From: Chromera velia
Lineage: Eukaryota > Sar > Chromeraceae
Assembly: GCA_018398765.1 (NCBI GenBank)
Contig: JAHBMJ010003218.1
Coordinates: forward strand, 1-12,295
Direction of reading: 5' to 3'
Length of the DNA: 12,295 nucleotides
Shown piece by piece: positions 1 to 7,900 of the stretch. Made by a program: the position numbers and the translations under genes. Numbering within the stretch: position 1 is the stretch's first letter; every line of letters starts with the position of its first letter. The notes under the pieces were generated by a model. That model was not told the origin of the DNA. It saw nothing but the letters and a program-made list of their open reading frames with translations, and ran no database searches.

Positions 1-2
1 GG

Positions 3-74
3 ACCCCGGAGGAAGAGCTCGACTGCGCCGACAAGGTTGAGGAATTTCATGCCCGCCTCCGTAGAGGCCAGTAA
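3..74 (+). CDS. C-terminal end of a gene truncated by the window edge (tentative)
   Basis: Frame 3 is open from the first complete codon for 23 residues and ends at TAA (72-74). The peptide starts TPEEELDCADKVEEF and ends HARLRRGQ. It is a charged, mixed-composition segment that looks like a real protein end with a probable helix; the other two forward frames do not. The coding GC fits the host-like genes further right. A complication is that GTAAGG at 71-76 is a good splice donor overlapping the stop, so the exon might instead end at 70 (phase 2) and the TAA be intronic. No domain can be named from 23 residues. Plausible, not secure. Confidence 0.38.
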   Translation, partial: TPEEELDCADKVEEFHARLRRGQ

Positions 75-527
75 GGCTTTCTTGGGAGGGATGGATAGAC
101 GAACGCATCTGCAGAGACACAGAGAAGAAAAAGAGACGCTGAGTGGCCGTGGTGCATCTAGATTGGCATAAAACTGACTGACTGCTTCTTTGATCGTTAG
201 GGTGGCATGCAACAGAGGTAATGCTGTGCGAGTGAGCATCCGTGAGTGGCCGTCCGATCCGATTCGAGTCATCCTTGACTGCGCAGAGTTCTTTTAGGAG
301 GGGGGGGGGGGATTCCGAAGGGGGGAACCGAACCGGGAAAAGGCAACAGGAAGGGGCTGGGGAGATGGGGGAGGGGCCATATGTATAAGGAGAGAGGACA
401 AAAGCCTGCCCTCGATGGCAAGAGGGGCAGAAGGGTCGCGGCAGACCTACTGAGAGACAGAATAGGGCACACGGCAGCTGCCGCCTCATCTCTCGCCGGC
501 GCCAGCAAATTTTCAACAAACAGAGAA
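75..527. other. Non-coding, G-rich intergenic or UTR stretch
   Basis: No reading frame here has protein-like composition. The stretch includes a run of 12 G at 300-311 and several G-rich patches around 312-370. If 3-74 is a true gene end, the first part would be its 3' UTR. Apparent short ORFs on both strands are driven by G or C runs. Confidence 0.5.
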
Positions 528-657
528 GGGCAAGGGGGGGGTTATGGGAGAAGGGAAGGGATGGGAAGGGGACGGGAAGAGGAACGGGGAGGGAAAGGGG
601 AGGGGAAGGAAATTAAGGGGAAGGAAAGAGGAATGGGGAGGGGAGGGCAGGGGGAGT
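528..657. repeat. Polypurine (GGGA/GGAA-rich) tract
   Basis: About 130 bases are almost all purine on the plus strand, built from irregular GGGA, GGAA and GGGG words with only a few interrupting pyrimidines. There are many runs of three or more G at short spacing, so the strand could form G-quadruplex, and the duplex could form a purine-pyrimidine triplex. The open frames through it (Gly/Arg/Glu/Lys-rich on plus, Pro/Ser/Phe-rich on minus) are by-products of composition. Confidence 0.7.
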
Positions 658-907
658 GACGGACCCTTTTCGGCATGCAGAAGTGACTGTTCTTCATTTA
701 ACTTTCCATGCGTAATTCCATTCGATCTCTTTTTCCCGTTTAGTCTCACTCTTCTCAGTGAAGTCTCTGTAAGCGTTCGTCTCAAGCGTGAATGGAAGTG
801 TCAACTCACTGATACCGTTGTATGGGCAGAAAAAAAAAGTGTGAACGTCCTCCAGAACAGCGCCAGCATCACCGTGACTTCAATGAGAGAACATGGACAA
901 CACCGGA

Positions 908-1024
908 ACCGAAGGGGGGGCAACGGCCCTTACCGAACCGAAGGGGGGGCAGGGGCCCTTACCGAAATCAAGGGGGGGCAAAAGCTCTCAGGAACCGAAA
1001 TCGAGGGGGGGCAGGAGCCCTCAG
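908..1024. repeat. Degenerate minisatellite, about four units
   Basis: Four head-to-tail units of about 24-32 bases each start with ACCGAA or a close variant, continue into a run of seven G followed by CA, and end in a GGCCCTT, GCTCTCAGG or GCCCTCAGG-like block. Units begin near 908, 932, 961 and 993. Length and sequence vary between copies. They keep forward frames open for short stretches, which explains the Gly/Arg-rich ORFs there. Confidence 0.65.
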
Positions 1025-2830
1025 GATCTGCAGGAACAGGGGAGGGAACAATTGGGAAAGGGGGAAGTAGTACCCAGAGAGCATATCGATTTTATGATTC
1101 ATGGAAAGGGAAACTGTGCAGACCTCCGCCGACCGTTTGATCTTACCTTCTCGTCTGACATTTTTTTTCTCCGCTTTACGATGCTCTCACTCAACTCCCC
1201 TTTGAACCGCAGTGCTGGGTGAAAAAAGAAAAAAAGAAAAAGGAATGAGCACGGGGGCCGTTGGACAAGCGGAAAAAGGACCTGACTCCATGCATGTCTC
1301 CTTCACAGGCCTCGTTCCAGATGACCGCTGTGAATATGTGCCTTTACCCCTATCTTTATTCTTTTCCCTTTGAGTACTCTCCCAAGAACAATGGTACTGG
1401 GCGACTTACCTCTGTTGCCGCTGTCACCTCGTCTTAACTGTGTTACATCCTCCTTTCCCTTTGTTTTTTCTTCCTCCGTCTACGGTCGCGCCTCCCACCT
1501 GCAAACGGCGAATAGGAGGAGAGCACTTGGCTGCGCTGTGTATGTGAATTAGGAATTTGGGCGGGGGGGGGTCGAAACAAGCTACTTGGGAGAACGGAAT
1601 TGGAATACGAAAGGGACCGTACGTTTGCTCTCTTTCTTCATATGAATCGACGTCTATGTTTGTATGTGATGACCTCTTAGCAGACTTCCCTCCCTCACTG
1701 ACTTTCTCTCCACCCCGTTAACCTTCTGCCCCTCTGTCGTTTCGTCGTGCTCTTGTGTACCCTCTTTCCTGTACATAGTACACAGGGTGGAATAGCTGTG
1801 CTGAAATTCAATCCGTTTCTCTGTGTGTTTGGATCTGTTTTGTAATGAGTGAGTGCGCTGCTGACTTTTTGTTTCATCCCTGGCTGTATAGGAGAAGAAA
1901 GGGGGGCGGGAGAACAGAAACGGGAACAGGGGCCTTTTCAGGTCTTCCCGCATGTGCTCATCGAGACTGCCAGCAGGCTGTCTTTGCTTTTCCATTGCTT
2001 TTTTCCGTCCCAATAACTCTTTTCGTGCAATGTTCTCTTCTAACGATGTGTCTCTTGCGTCTTTTTGCCTCTTCGGCTCTCTGACCTCCCCATCTCCTCT
2101 CACCGCCCCCTCACCTGTCCGTCTTTCGTCCCGAAGTTCCTCTCATATGACAGTATTGGCGACCACACTGGATTTCACCCTTCCGAGTCGGTCCCAGCTG
2201 ACTGTTATGCTATGTGCTGACTTGAGGAAACAGGCAGGTCGGGAGGTTAGTGAAGTTTTCTGTGTAGATTGGGAGAGGAGAGAAGGAGACGGCTTTTCGT
2301 CACTGACTGCTGTCTGCCGTCTCCGTTCGGAACATCCTTTCTCCACAGATGATTGTACGTCCCTCTCGGGTTTTTCTGTCTTGGCTTAGTTTTTTTATTG
2401 TCCCCGCTTGTCAGGTGCTCTCTGGAATGCTTGTGAAGTCTGGATGGAGAAAGGAGATTCTGAAGGAGAATGGGAAGTGAGGGAGGTTAATTCAGACTGA
2501 GCCGCCGCAAGCCGATTTTGCTTTGTGTGCCCCTCATGCGCGTGCGTGTGCGAAGCATGCCGGGGCCCTCTTTGCGTTCATGTGCCTACATGCGTATCGC
2601 GGGGTCGCGATTTTCTTTTCCAGGGCCGGGGGGGATCTGCAGAGTCGTACTCATGCGCTTTGGGCTGAGGGCCGGCCATCCCGTGCCACGAGGCTGGGAT
2701 TAGACGCATAGCCCAAGGACCCCGGCAGCTAGACAGAGAGAGAGAGGCCCTCTACAGAAAAGAAAGAATAGAAAGAGCCGGGGCCTTTTAAGAGGCGGTC
2801 CTGGAAGGCAGTTGTGACCCGATTCGAAAG
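1025..2830. other. Long stretch without a convincing gene; T/C-rich, with two weak exon-like segments
   Basis: The plus strand is pyrimidine- and TG-biased from about 1140 to 2400, resembling the DNA after the 191-residue gene near 11000, so it may be UTR or intron rather than coding. Two short segments follow acceptor-like sites. One runs 1309-1437 after CTCCTTCACAG (42 residues, then TAA). The other runs 2415-2480 after a T/C tract and TCAG (21 residues, then TGA). About 2520-2720 is more GC-rich and has an acceptor-like TTCTTTTCCAG ending at 2622. None has an upstream exon I can join to it. A poly-G run lies at about 1562-1570. Confidence 0.45.
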
Positions 2831-3435
2831 TTGTGGAGATGATGGAGACAGCCAAACATGTTATTGAATCACCCCTTGCATCGTTACCGTTTAGGAGATA
2901 TGAGCCATTAAAGATTCAAGAAAAGGATATCCCAAAAAACAGAATTGCACCTGGCCCCACAAAGTTATTCCGTGAAAGCAATAAAGACATTCTGCTTTCC
3001 CGGACCAAACATGCCTAACTTTGCGGGGCTCTGAGACACGCACGCTACTCATCACTGGTCGATCGAATTTGCATGCATGCACGCGTGAAGACATCTTAAG
3101 ATTCATCTCTGAGTCGAAACGTTGTGTAGCCAGGATCGAACTAGTCTGAACATACACATCCGTCTATTAGAATCCAAAGCCTTCAGAACTCTTTCTACGA
3201 ACCTCAAGTGCTTTCTATCACGTTCTTAAGGTTCCCTAGCTCAGTCCTGCCGATTCCAAACCAGAATTGGCAACTGTACTACTGTACTATAATATCTACA
3301 CTGTACTGTACTACTGTACTAGACCTTAAAAAAAAATTTCTTCTATTTCTAGCGTCCTAGGTGGTCTCTTAACCTACGTTAATGCTCTATGAACGTGTGC
3401 TAAGTTATGATATAGTGATCATGAATTATAGTGAC
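2831..3435. other. AT-richer segment with no identified gene
   Basis: Base composition drops in GC compared with the left neighbour. A 59-codon frame (ATG 2839 to TAA 3018) uses A/T-ending codons unlike the clear genes here; its product is not recognisable and may be chance. TGCATGCATGC occurs at 3070-3080. From 3271 a short TGTAC-type repeat begins. I found no tRNA that folds fully, although tRNA-like fragments occur. Confidence 0.4.
3274..3323. repeat. TGTAC-type pentanucleotide array, left copy
   Basis: The segment is built from repeated ACTGT and ACT words interrupted by a short ATAATATC piece. It contains the 19-base word TCTACACTGTACTGTACTA (3295-3313), which recurs in direct orientation at 4830-4848. 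The pair brackets the AT-rich patch that holds the orphan exon, the palindrome and the broken ORF. Confidence 0.65.
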
Positions 3436-3660
3436 TTAGAAAGGAGCCTCTCTGAACTCTAGTCCGATGCTCTTCAGGTATTCAACCGCCATCTCTCCAT
3501 CCAGCTCATCATCAAATGCCTCGGCAGACTCGTCCGATGCAAGGTCGAGTCTTTGGATTCTCAAAATCTGGGTCTCTCTCCTGTAGTGCCCGGCGTTCCT
3601 CTGATGAACCCTCTGGAGGTGGAGGTTAGCGTGTGTGGTGACCAGCAAGTTCTGGTACGA
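3436..3660 (-). CDS. Orphan terminal exon of a minus-strand gene, product unknown
   Basis: On the minus strand a T-rich tract and CTGACAG end at 3661, forming a good splice acceptor. It opens directly into a phase-0 frame of 74 codons ending in TAA (3438-3436). The peptide has normal protein composition: a basic, His/Arg/Gln-rich first half (SYQNLLVTTHANLHLQRVHQ), then an acidic stretch (SDESAEAFDDELDGE), and a C-terminus of MAVEYLKSIGLEFREAPF. Codon use is GC-rich like the neighbouring genes and unlike the AT-rich flanks. No in-frame ATG starts it, so it should be a last exon. Upstream exons are not visible in 3661-4983. It may be an alternative last exon of the hydrolase gene (see findings), a relic of a gene disrupted by insertion, or a gene fragment carried by an element. 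No family recognised. Confidence 0.45.
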   Translation of the reverse strand, partial: SYQNLLVTTHANLHLQRVHQRNAGHYRRETQILRIQRLDLASDESAEAFDDELDGEMAVEYLKSIGLEFREAPF

Positions 3661-4113
3661 CTGTCAGTAAAGAAACAAATGATTTAAGCACTTGAATTTT
3701 CTATGTACGTTTGCTTGCAACAACAATGAGAGCAGAGGGAAGAAAAAAATTTTCAAAGAGAGGAGAAGCAACAAGAGAGATAAGAAGAGATCGAAGGCGT
3801 TGGGATGCATTGGGTGGAATTAAATTTCGACCAAAATTATATATAGACCCCAAAGCGGCTAAAAACAAAAATATAGATATCTATATTTTCTGGTTTTAAA
3901 ATTAGCCCTATATATAATTTCTCTCTGTCCCAAACGCAAAAATGATTCGACGTTGAAGGAAATGACGGCGCGCTCAAAAATTAAAAATGTGTGCTTCTTG
4001 CTTCAGGCTGTATTTTGCCATAGTGCGCGCCGGACCTCAACAGAAATTTTAACCCGGTCGGGCATAGGGCTTCTCTAAAATCGCTGACGCTTTTTCCCAG
4101 AATTTTTGGTACG
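3661..4113. other. AT-rich non-coding stretch
   Basis: The minus strand is T-rich just upstream of the orphan exon, as expected for an intron. The remainder is AT-rich and contains the 87-bp palindrome listed separately. GGCGCGC near 3967 and GCGCGCC near 4025 form a short GC inverted pair inside AT-rich DNA. The purine-rich forward frame at 3711-3899 (Lys/Arg-rich) looks like a composition artefact. Confidence 0.5.
3834..3920. repeat. 87-bp imperfect palindrome
   Basis: The outer arms are AAATTATATATAG (3834-3846) and CTATATATAATTT (3908-3920), exact reverse complements. The centre 3868-3889 is a perfect 22-bp palindrome around GAT/ATC. Between them GGCTAA (about 3857-3862) faces TTAGCC (about 3902-3907). 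The whole could extrude as one long hairpin. It resembles a small foldback or MITE-type element, but no target-site duplication was established. Confidence 0.75.
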
Positions 4114-4561
4114 ATGTCCGACGTCCCCTCCTCTCGTTACCTCAGGTTTGAGCAGCTCTCACGTGTAGCTCGCAGAGAGTACCAGTCAAAGAGACAGGCG
4201 TTTCAAGATTTTCTTGAAAGTAAGGGGTACCTGCAAATTGTTGTGAAGAGTATTGCTCCTCGGTATAAGTAGATCATCATCGATTCATCTGATGATGAAT
4301 CGAATGAGAGGTACCACTTCCGTCGGCCTCATGAGGTGGAGGTGGAGTGTCTGTATTGTAAGCAGGTGTGACGCTGTCATCCCTGACGATATACAGTTAA
4401 GCTGAAGAGGGGGCGTCGCAGCCTGTACTGCCTTTTACCACTCCGACGTCATCTACAAGGACATCGTTACCCTGGATTCCCTCCGCCCCTCGACTTCAAC
4501 AAAGAAAACCTCGTCTAAGGACCCGAGAGGTGGAACAAAAACCTTGTATTCCCGTGGTTAA
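4114..4561 (+). pseudogene. Broken small ORF with zinc-ribbon-like cysteines, probably from a mobile element
   Basis: ATG at 4114 opens a 52-residue frame ending in TAG (4270-4272). The same frame continues with protein-like sequence (acidic IIIDSSDDESNE, then RYHFRRPHEVEVE) to a CLYC pair before TGA at 4369-4371. Reading resumes in the +1 frame at CDAVIPDDIQLS, meets another TGA (4403-4405), then runs through ACTAFYHSDVIYKDIVTLD to TAA at 4559-4561. So there is one frameshift and two extra stops. The C-x2-C pair, followed about 40 residues on by Cys and His, suggests a metal-binding module of the kind found in DNA-binding or transposon proteins; that is inference. An intron spanning the breaks cannot be excluded. 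The AT-rich, palindromic surroundings favour a decayed mobile-element gene. No family recognised. Confidence 0.42.
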
Positions 4562-4738
4562 GAGGCTTCACTTGAAGCCATCTTTTTCTCTAATTTATGT
4601 TTACTATGAAAACATAATGAACACTCACTAAAACACTAGTAAAAAGTTACTAAAAATATAAGGAAAAGTAGGCTTTAAGTTACAACAAATTAAGTAGCCT
4701 AAAACTTAGCTTAAAAGCTTATAAAAAGGTAGTGGGAC
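4562..4738. other. AT-rich non-coding stretch next to the broken ORF
   Basis: The sequence is dominated by A/T with short TTAGCT/AAGTAGGC-type words that are partly inverted copies of one another (for example AGGCTTTAAGTT near 4671 against AACTTAGCTT near 4704). A TATAAAAA word lies near 4720. No open frame of note. Confidence 0.4.
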
Positions 4739-4790
4739 GAGCGGCGGGCGGCCCGCCCAACTTAGTGAAGCAGGGCGGGTCGGGCCGCTC
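4739..4790. repeat. GC-rich inverted repeat (hairpin) inside AT-rich DNA
   Basis: The left arm 4739-4758 (GAGCGGCGGGCGGCCCGCCC) and right arm 4773-4790 (GGGCGGGTCGGGCCGCTC) pair with a small bulge and one mismatch around a 14-base loop. Both flanks are AT-rich or simple repeat, so the GC content stands out sharply. Not followed by a T-run, so not a conventional terminator. Confidence 0.7.
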
Positions 4791-4792
4791 GA

Positions 4793-4848
4793 ACTGTACT
4801 GTACTGTACTGTACTGTACTAGTTTTGCCTCTACACTGTACTGTACTA
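4793..4848. repeat. (ACTGT)n pentanucleotide array, right copy
   Basis: Positions 4793-4820 are 5.6 exact copies of ACTGT. After a 9-base interruption comes TCTACACTGTACTGTACTA (4830-4848), identical to 3295-3313. Probably a microsatellite or a duplicated element border. Confidence 0.75.
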
Positions 4849-4978
4849 GTGCAACTATGGTACCATCCTTATTTGAAAGTACAGAAACCTTGCTATGTTT
4901 ATTCTGTAGTTATACACAGGTAACAGGTTTTATTTTTTGGGACTTTCATATGAACGACTGTACAAAAAACACCAAAAC
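4849..4978. other. Short AT-rich interval, probable 3' UTR of the hydrolase gene
   Basis: This lies just beyond the hydrolase stop codon on the minus strand. A second AATAAA-type word is visible there (within AAAAAATAAAACC on the minus strand, near 4930). No other feature seen. Confidence 0.4.
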
Positions 4979-4984
4979 TTTATT
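4979..4984 (-). promoter_or_regulatory. AATAAA poly(A)-signal-like hexamer at the hydrolase stop codon
   Basis: On the minus strand the gene ends TAT TAA followed by ATAAAG, so AATAAA overlaps the last base of the stop codon. AATAAA is the canonical animal/plant-type signal; whether this organism uses it is not known from the sequence. Confidence 0.3.
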
Positions 4985-7900
4985 TAATAGTATACGGGTT
5001 TTGTCGATGTTGCTTTGAAGCTGAAATCATACGGATTCCCCTCCTCGTCTCGTGGCACCCATTTTTTCAATTTCACTTTTCCGTTTGGAAGCTCTGCCCA
5101 GACTGAGTGGCGATTTCGCATCCAAGATTCTAAGAAGGAAACTGCAGAGTGAAGAGCCTCTTCCGATTCCTGCATACAACCAGGCAGGCAGGCAGTCACA
5201 TACAGAAAAGAAAAGATTCACCGAAAAAGAATACAAAAAGGGACCCTGGCTGTTTAGTCGTCGGTGAGTCCAGCAAGAAGGGGGGATGCACAAGAGCATT
5301 GCTCGTTTGCCTGCGCACTTCTCACCTTTCCGCCCTCTTGCGTGCAGCCGTTTAAAAAAGGAAGAATTGGGCAAGCCGACGGAATGAGTAGCCGTTTTCT
5401 TCATTCCATTTGCCTCCAACAGTCCGAAAGTTGGAAGAGGACACAAAAAAAGGTGGATAGAGGCAGACAGGCAGAGGATAGACGCTCCTTTTTCACATGC
5501 ATGGCTGGATCTTTGGTACTCATTGATTATTGGAAAGATGGATTTGGAAATAGAGAGAGAGACAGGCGCCAGACAGACAGAGAGTTGGATACATCGATCA
5601 GTATTTCTGTGAGAACAAGCAAGAGAGGGAGAGAAAGATAGAAAAGACACGAAGAAAGCGACCCTTCATTCCACCCACCCACTCACGAACCTTCGAAGCG
5701 GTGGTTTCTCTCCGATTTCTCCTTCCACTGAGTTTCATGTCGTTCTCCCTGCTTCCACGAACGAGTACAGGAGAGTGCACGAACCCATGGCATTGTCCCC
5801 TGAAGACCGTGCATAGCAGATCAGCCACTCGGTTCTGCTGGCGGAGTCCGTAGTTGAGACCCTCGAGGTCCACCGGCCTTGCGCCTGCACGCGTGCATGC
5901 TCCAAAGGAAAGAAAAAAGGTGCAATCATGTGCAGGAGCGGAACAAGAAGAACACGAGGAATCCCTTCTTTCTTCCGTTCTCTTCCTTCCTTCTTAGTCA
6001 TCCACGGAGTACAGGCAGACAGACGAACATTGAAGGGGGGCGGAAGGAAGAGAGAGGAAATAAAAGGAATCAAGCAAGACCAGAAGAATGCCACGACCCA
6101 TCCCCGCATGACTGGAGAGGAAGCTTTCCTTCATGAAGCAAGACGACGAAGAGAACGTCCATGATGAATCAGAAAGGAGAGACAACATAAGAAAGAAAGC
6201 ACAACTTCCGTGCATCTCTCTCCATGCATACCACTCAAACCAGCCTTTTCACAACCATCAGGGAAGCCCCCCTCCCTTCTCCATCCATCCCACCTTGGAT
6301 TGTGTCGTTCCCGGCGAAAACGAGAGACGTAGGAGCCTTGGCCCATTCGCAGATGTGCGTCATGTTATACCGAGTTGGATAGAAGGCCACTACAGCTGAG
6401 GGAGCCACCAGAGGGCACAGGGATGCCTCAAGCGCCCGCCCCCCCCCAAAGGAGAACCCCACGAGACCCAGGTGGTCCAGGGGGAGTTCCCGTCGAAGGA
6501 AGGAGGCGGTGCTTCGAATGACTGCATGGACCCTTGACTGGTCGATCTGCTCGCGCCAAACCTGAAAGGAGCCGGTGGACGCATAAGAAAGAACACAAAA
6601 GAAGGCATGCAGGTAAATTATGAACACACACAGAGACCTTGCCACGTACGCTGATTCGAAGGGACTCAAGTAAAGTAAATGTACGGAGCAAAATACGTAA
6701 GGAGACGACACAGGATAGCCGATCCTTCGGTTGCGTTTGAATGAGAACGGAATCCAGTGGGGAATCTTTTTTGTTTGTTACCTGAAGTCACTCTTTTTTC
6801 TATTGGAGACAGACTCGCGGAAATTTCCCCCGCCAAAAAAAAAAGCATAAGGGAATGCTTTGAACATATGCATTCATGAACGAAGAAAAAAGTGCCGGTG
6901 TACTGACCTCGTACACTCTTCTTTTGATTTCCATCTTGTCTGCCTTTGTCGGTGTCTGCCCCTTCTGTCTCTTGAGGTCCGACTCCATCTTCTCAATCAC
7001 CACCCGCGCCATGCTGTCCTTCCACGGGTTGCCGTCGAAAAGGTCCGGGATGACAACGACTGTGTTGCAGATCTGCACACACACACAAACAACAGCACAG
7101 AGGGGGAGGACGCTGGGCTTTGTTTGATACATGCAGGCGCACCGTTGAAGAATGGGAGGGGGAGGGGAAGAAGAGTCAGTCGAAGATCCCAATTTTGCTC
7201 TTTTGGCTTTTCCCAGAAAGAAAGAAGAAAATTAAGTCTCGCTGCTCTCGTTTCTTCCCAACTAAAGAGATCCAACCATACAGACTCATTGCCCGTGTAC
7301 AATTTACAGATTGACTGACCTGGGATAACCTGTCTGCAATCTTCCGAATGTTTTTGTCCTTGTACCCATACACATCAGGCAGCAGCACCAGCGCAGTGCA
7401 AAACCCGTGCACTTTCTTTTCAGCCGCAGAGAGCGCATTTACCGGGGCGACAAGGTACGCATCGAATGTGTCTCCTGAATACGCCCCCTGTCCATTGATG
7501 CTTTCTTCAGTGAACGCATATCGTTTCGCTCCCTCTTCAGTGCGCTGATCGCTGTCTATAAGGTTATAACGAAATTCGGCCAGACGATTCAACCCTGCGC
7601 GGATCGTGTGTGTCTCTTGAAGAGACAGCCTCGATATGTCGAGCTTCTTTTTTCTGAGACGACCATCAGGTCCAATCTCGATCCTCCCGTCTTTTCCAAT
7701 ACGAAACATCCCGCCCCTAGTGCTGTTCAGTAGTCTCTCATACGCTAATCTTGTGGTGTTCCGCTCCGTCTCCTTCTCTTCACCCCCCCCCTTTCCCGTC
7801 TCCATGTCTTCCTGAACCTCAACAGGCTCTCCCTCTCGCCCTCTTCCCTCTTTTACGGAAACCATATCATCATCATCCCCCCCCCCACTTGAAACGGCAG

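Noticed and set aside
544-1140. Plus-strand frame of 198 codons, Gly/Arg-rich
   Set aside because: It runs through the polypurine tract and the minisatellite; its composition follows from the repeats.
1654-2389. Overlapping open frames on both strands (149 and 145 codons)
   Set aside because: The strand is T/C-biased, giving Ser/Leu/Phe-rich peptides one way and Lys/Arg/Glu-rich the other. No start context, splice support or domain.
2518-2711. Two overlapping plus-strand frames of about 61 codons
   Set aside because: GC-rich DNA keeps both frames open at once; no protein-like signal beyond an acceptor-like TTCTTTTCCAG at 2612-2622.
3110-3160. tRNA-like T-arm on the minus strand (ACTAG-TTCGATC-CTGGC)
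   Set aside because: The stem has a mismatch, no matching 5' acceptor strand (TTGTGTA-type) lies upstream at the right distance, and no anticodon arm folds.
3234-3250. TAGCTCAGT word resembling a tRNA A box
   Set aside because: The following GG is CC, the D-stem does not pair and there is no B box downstream.
5027-5650. Minus-strand frame of 207 codons
   Set aside because: Mostly intron 4 read through into exon 5 in another frame; the exon 5 frame used gives the expected C-terminal helix of the hydrolase.
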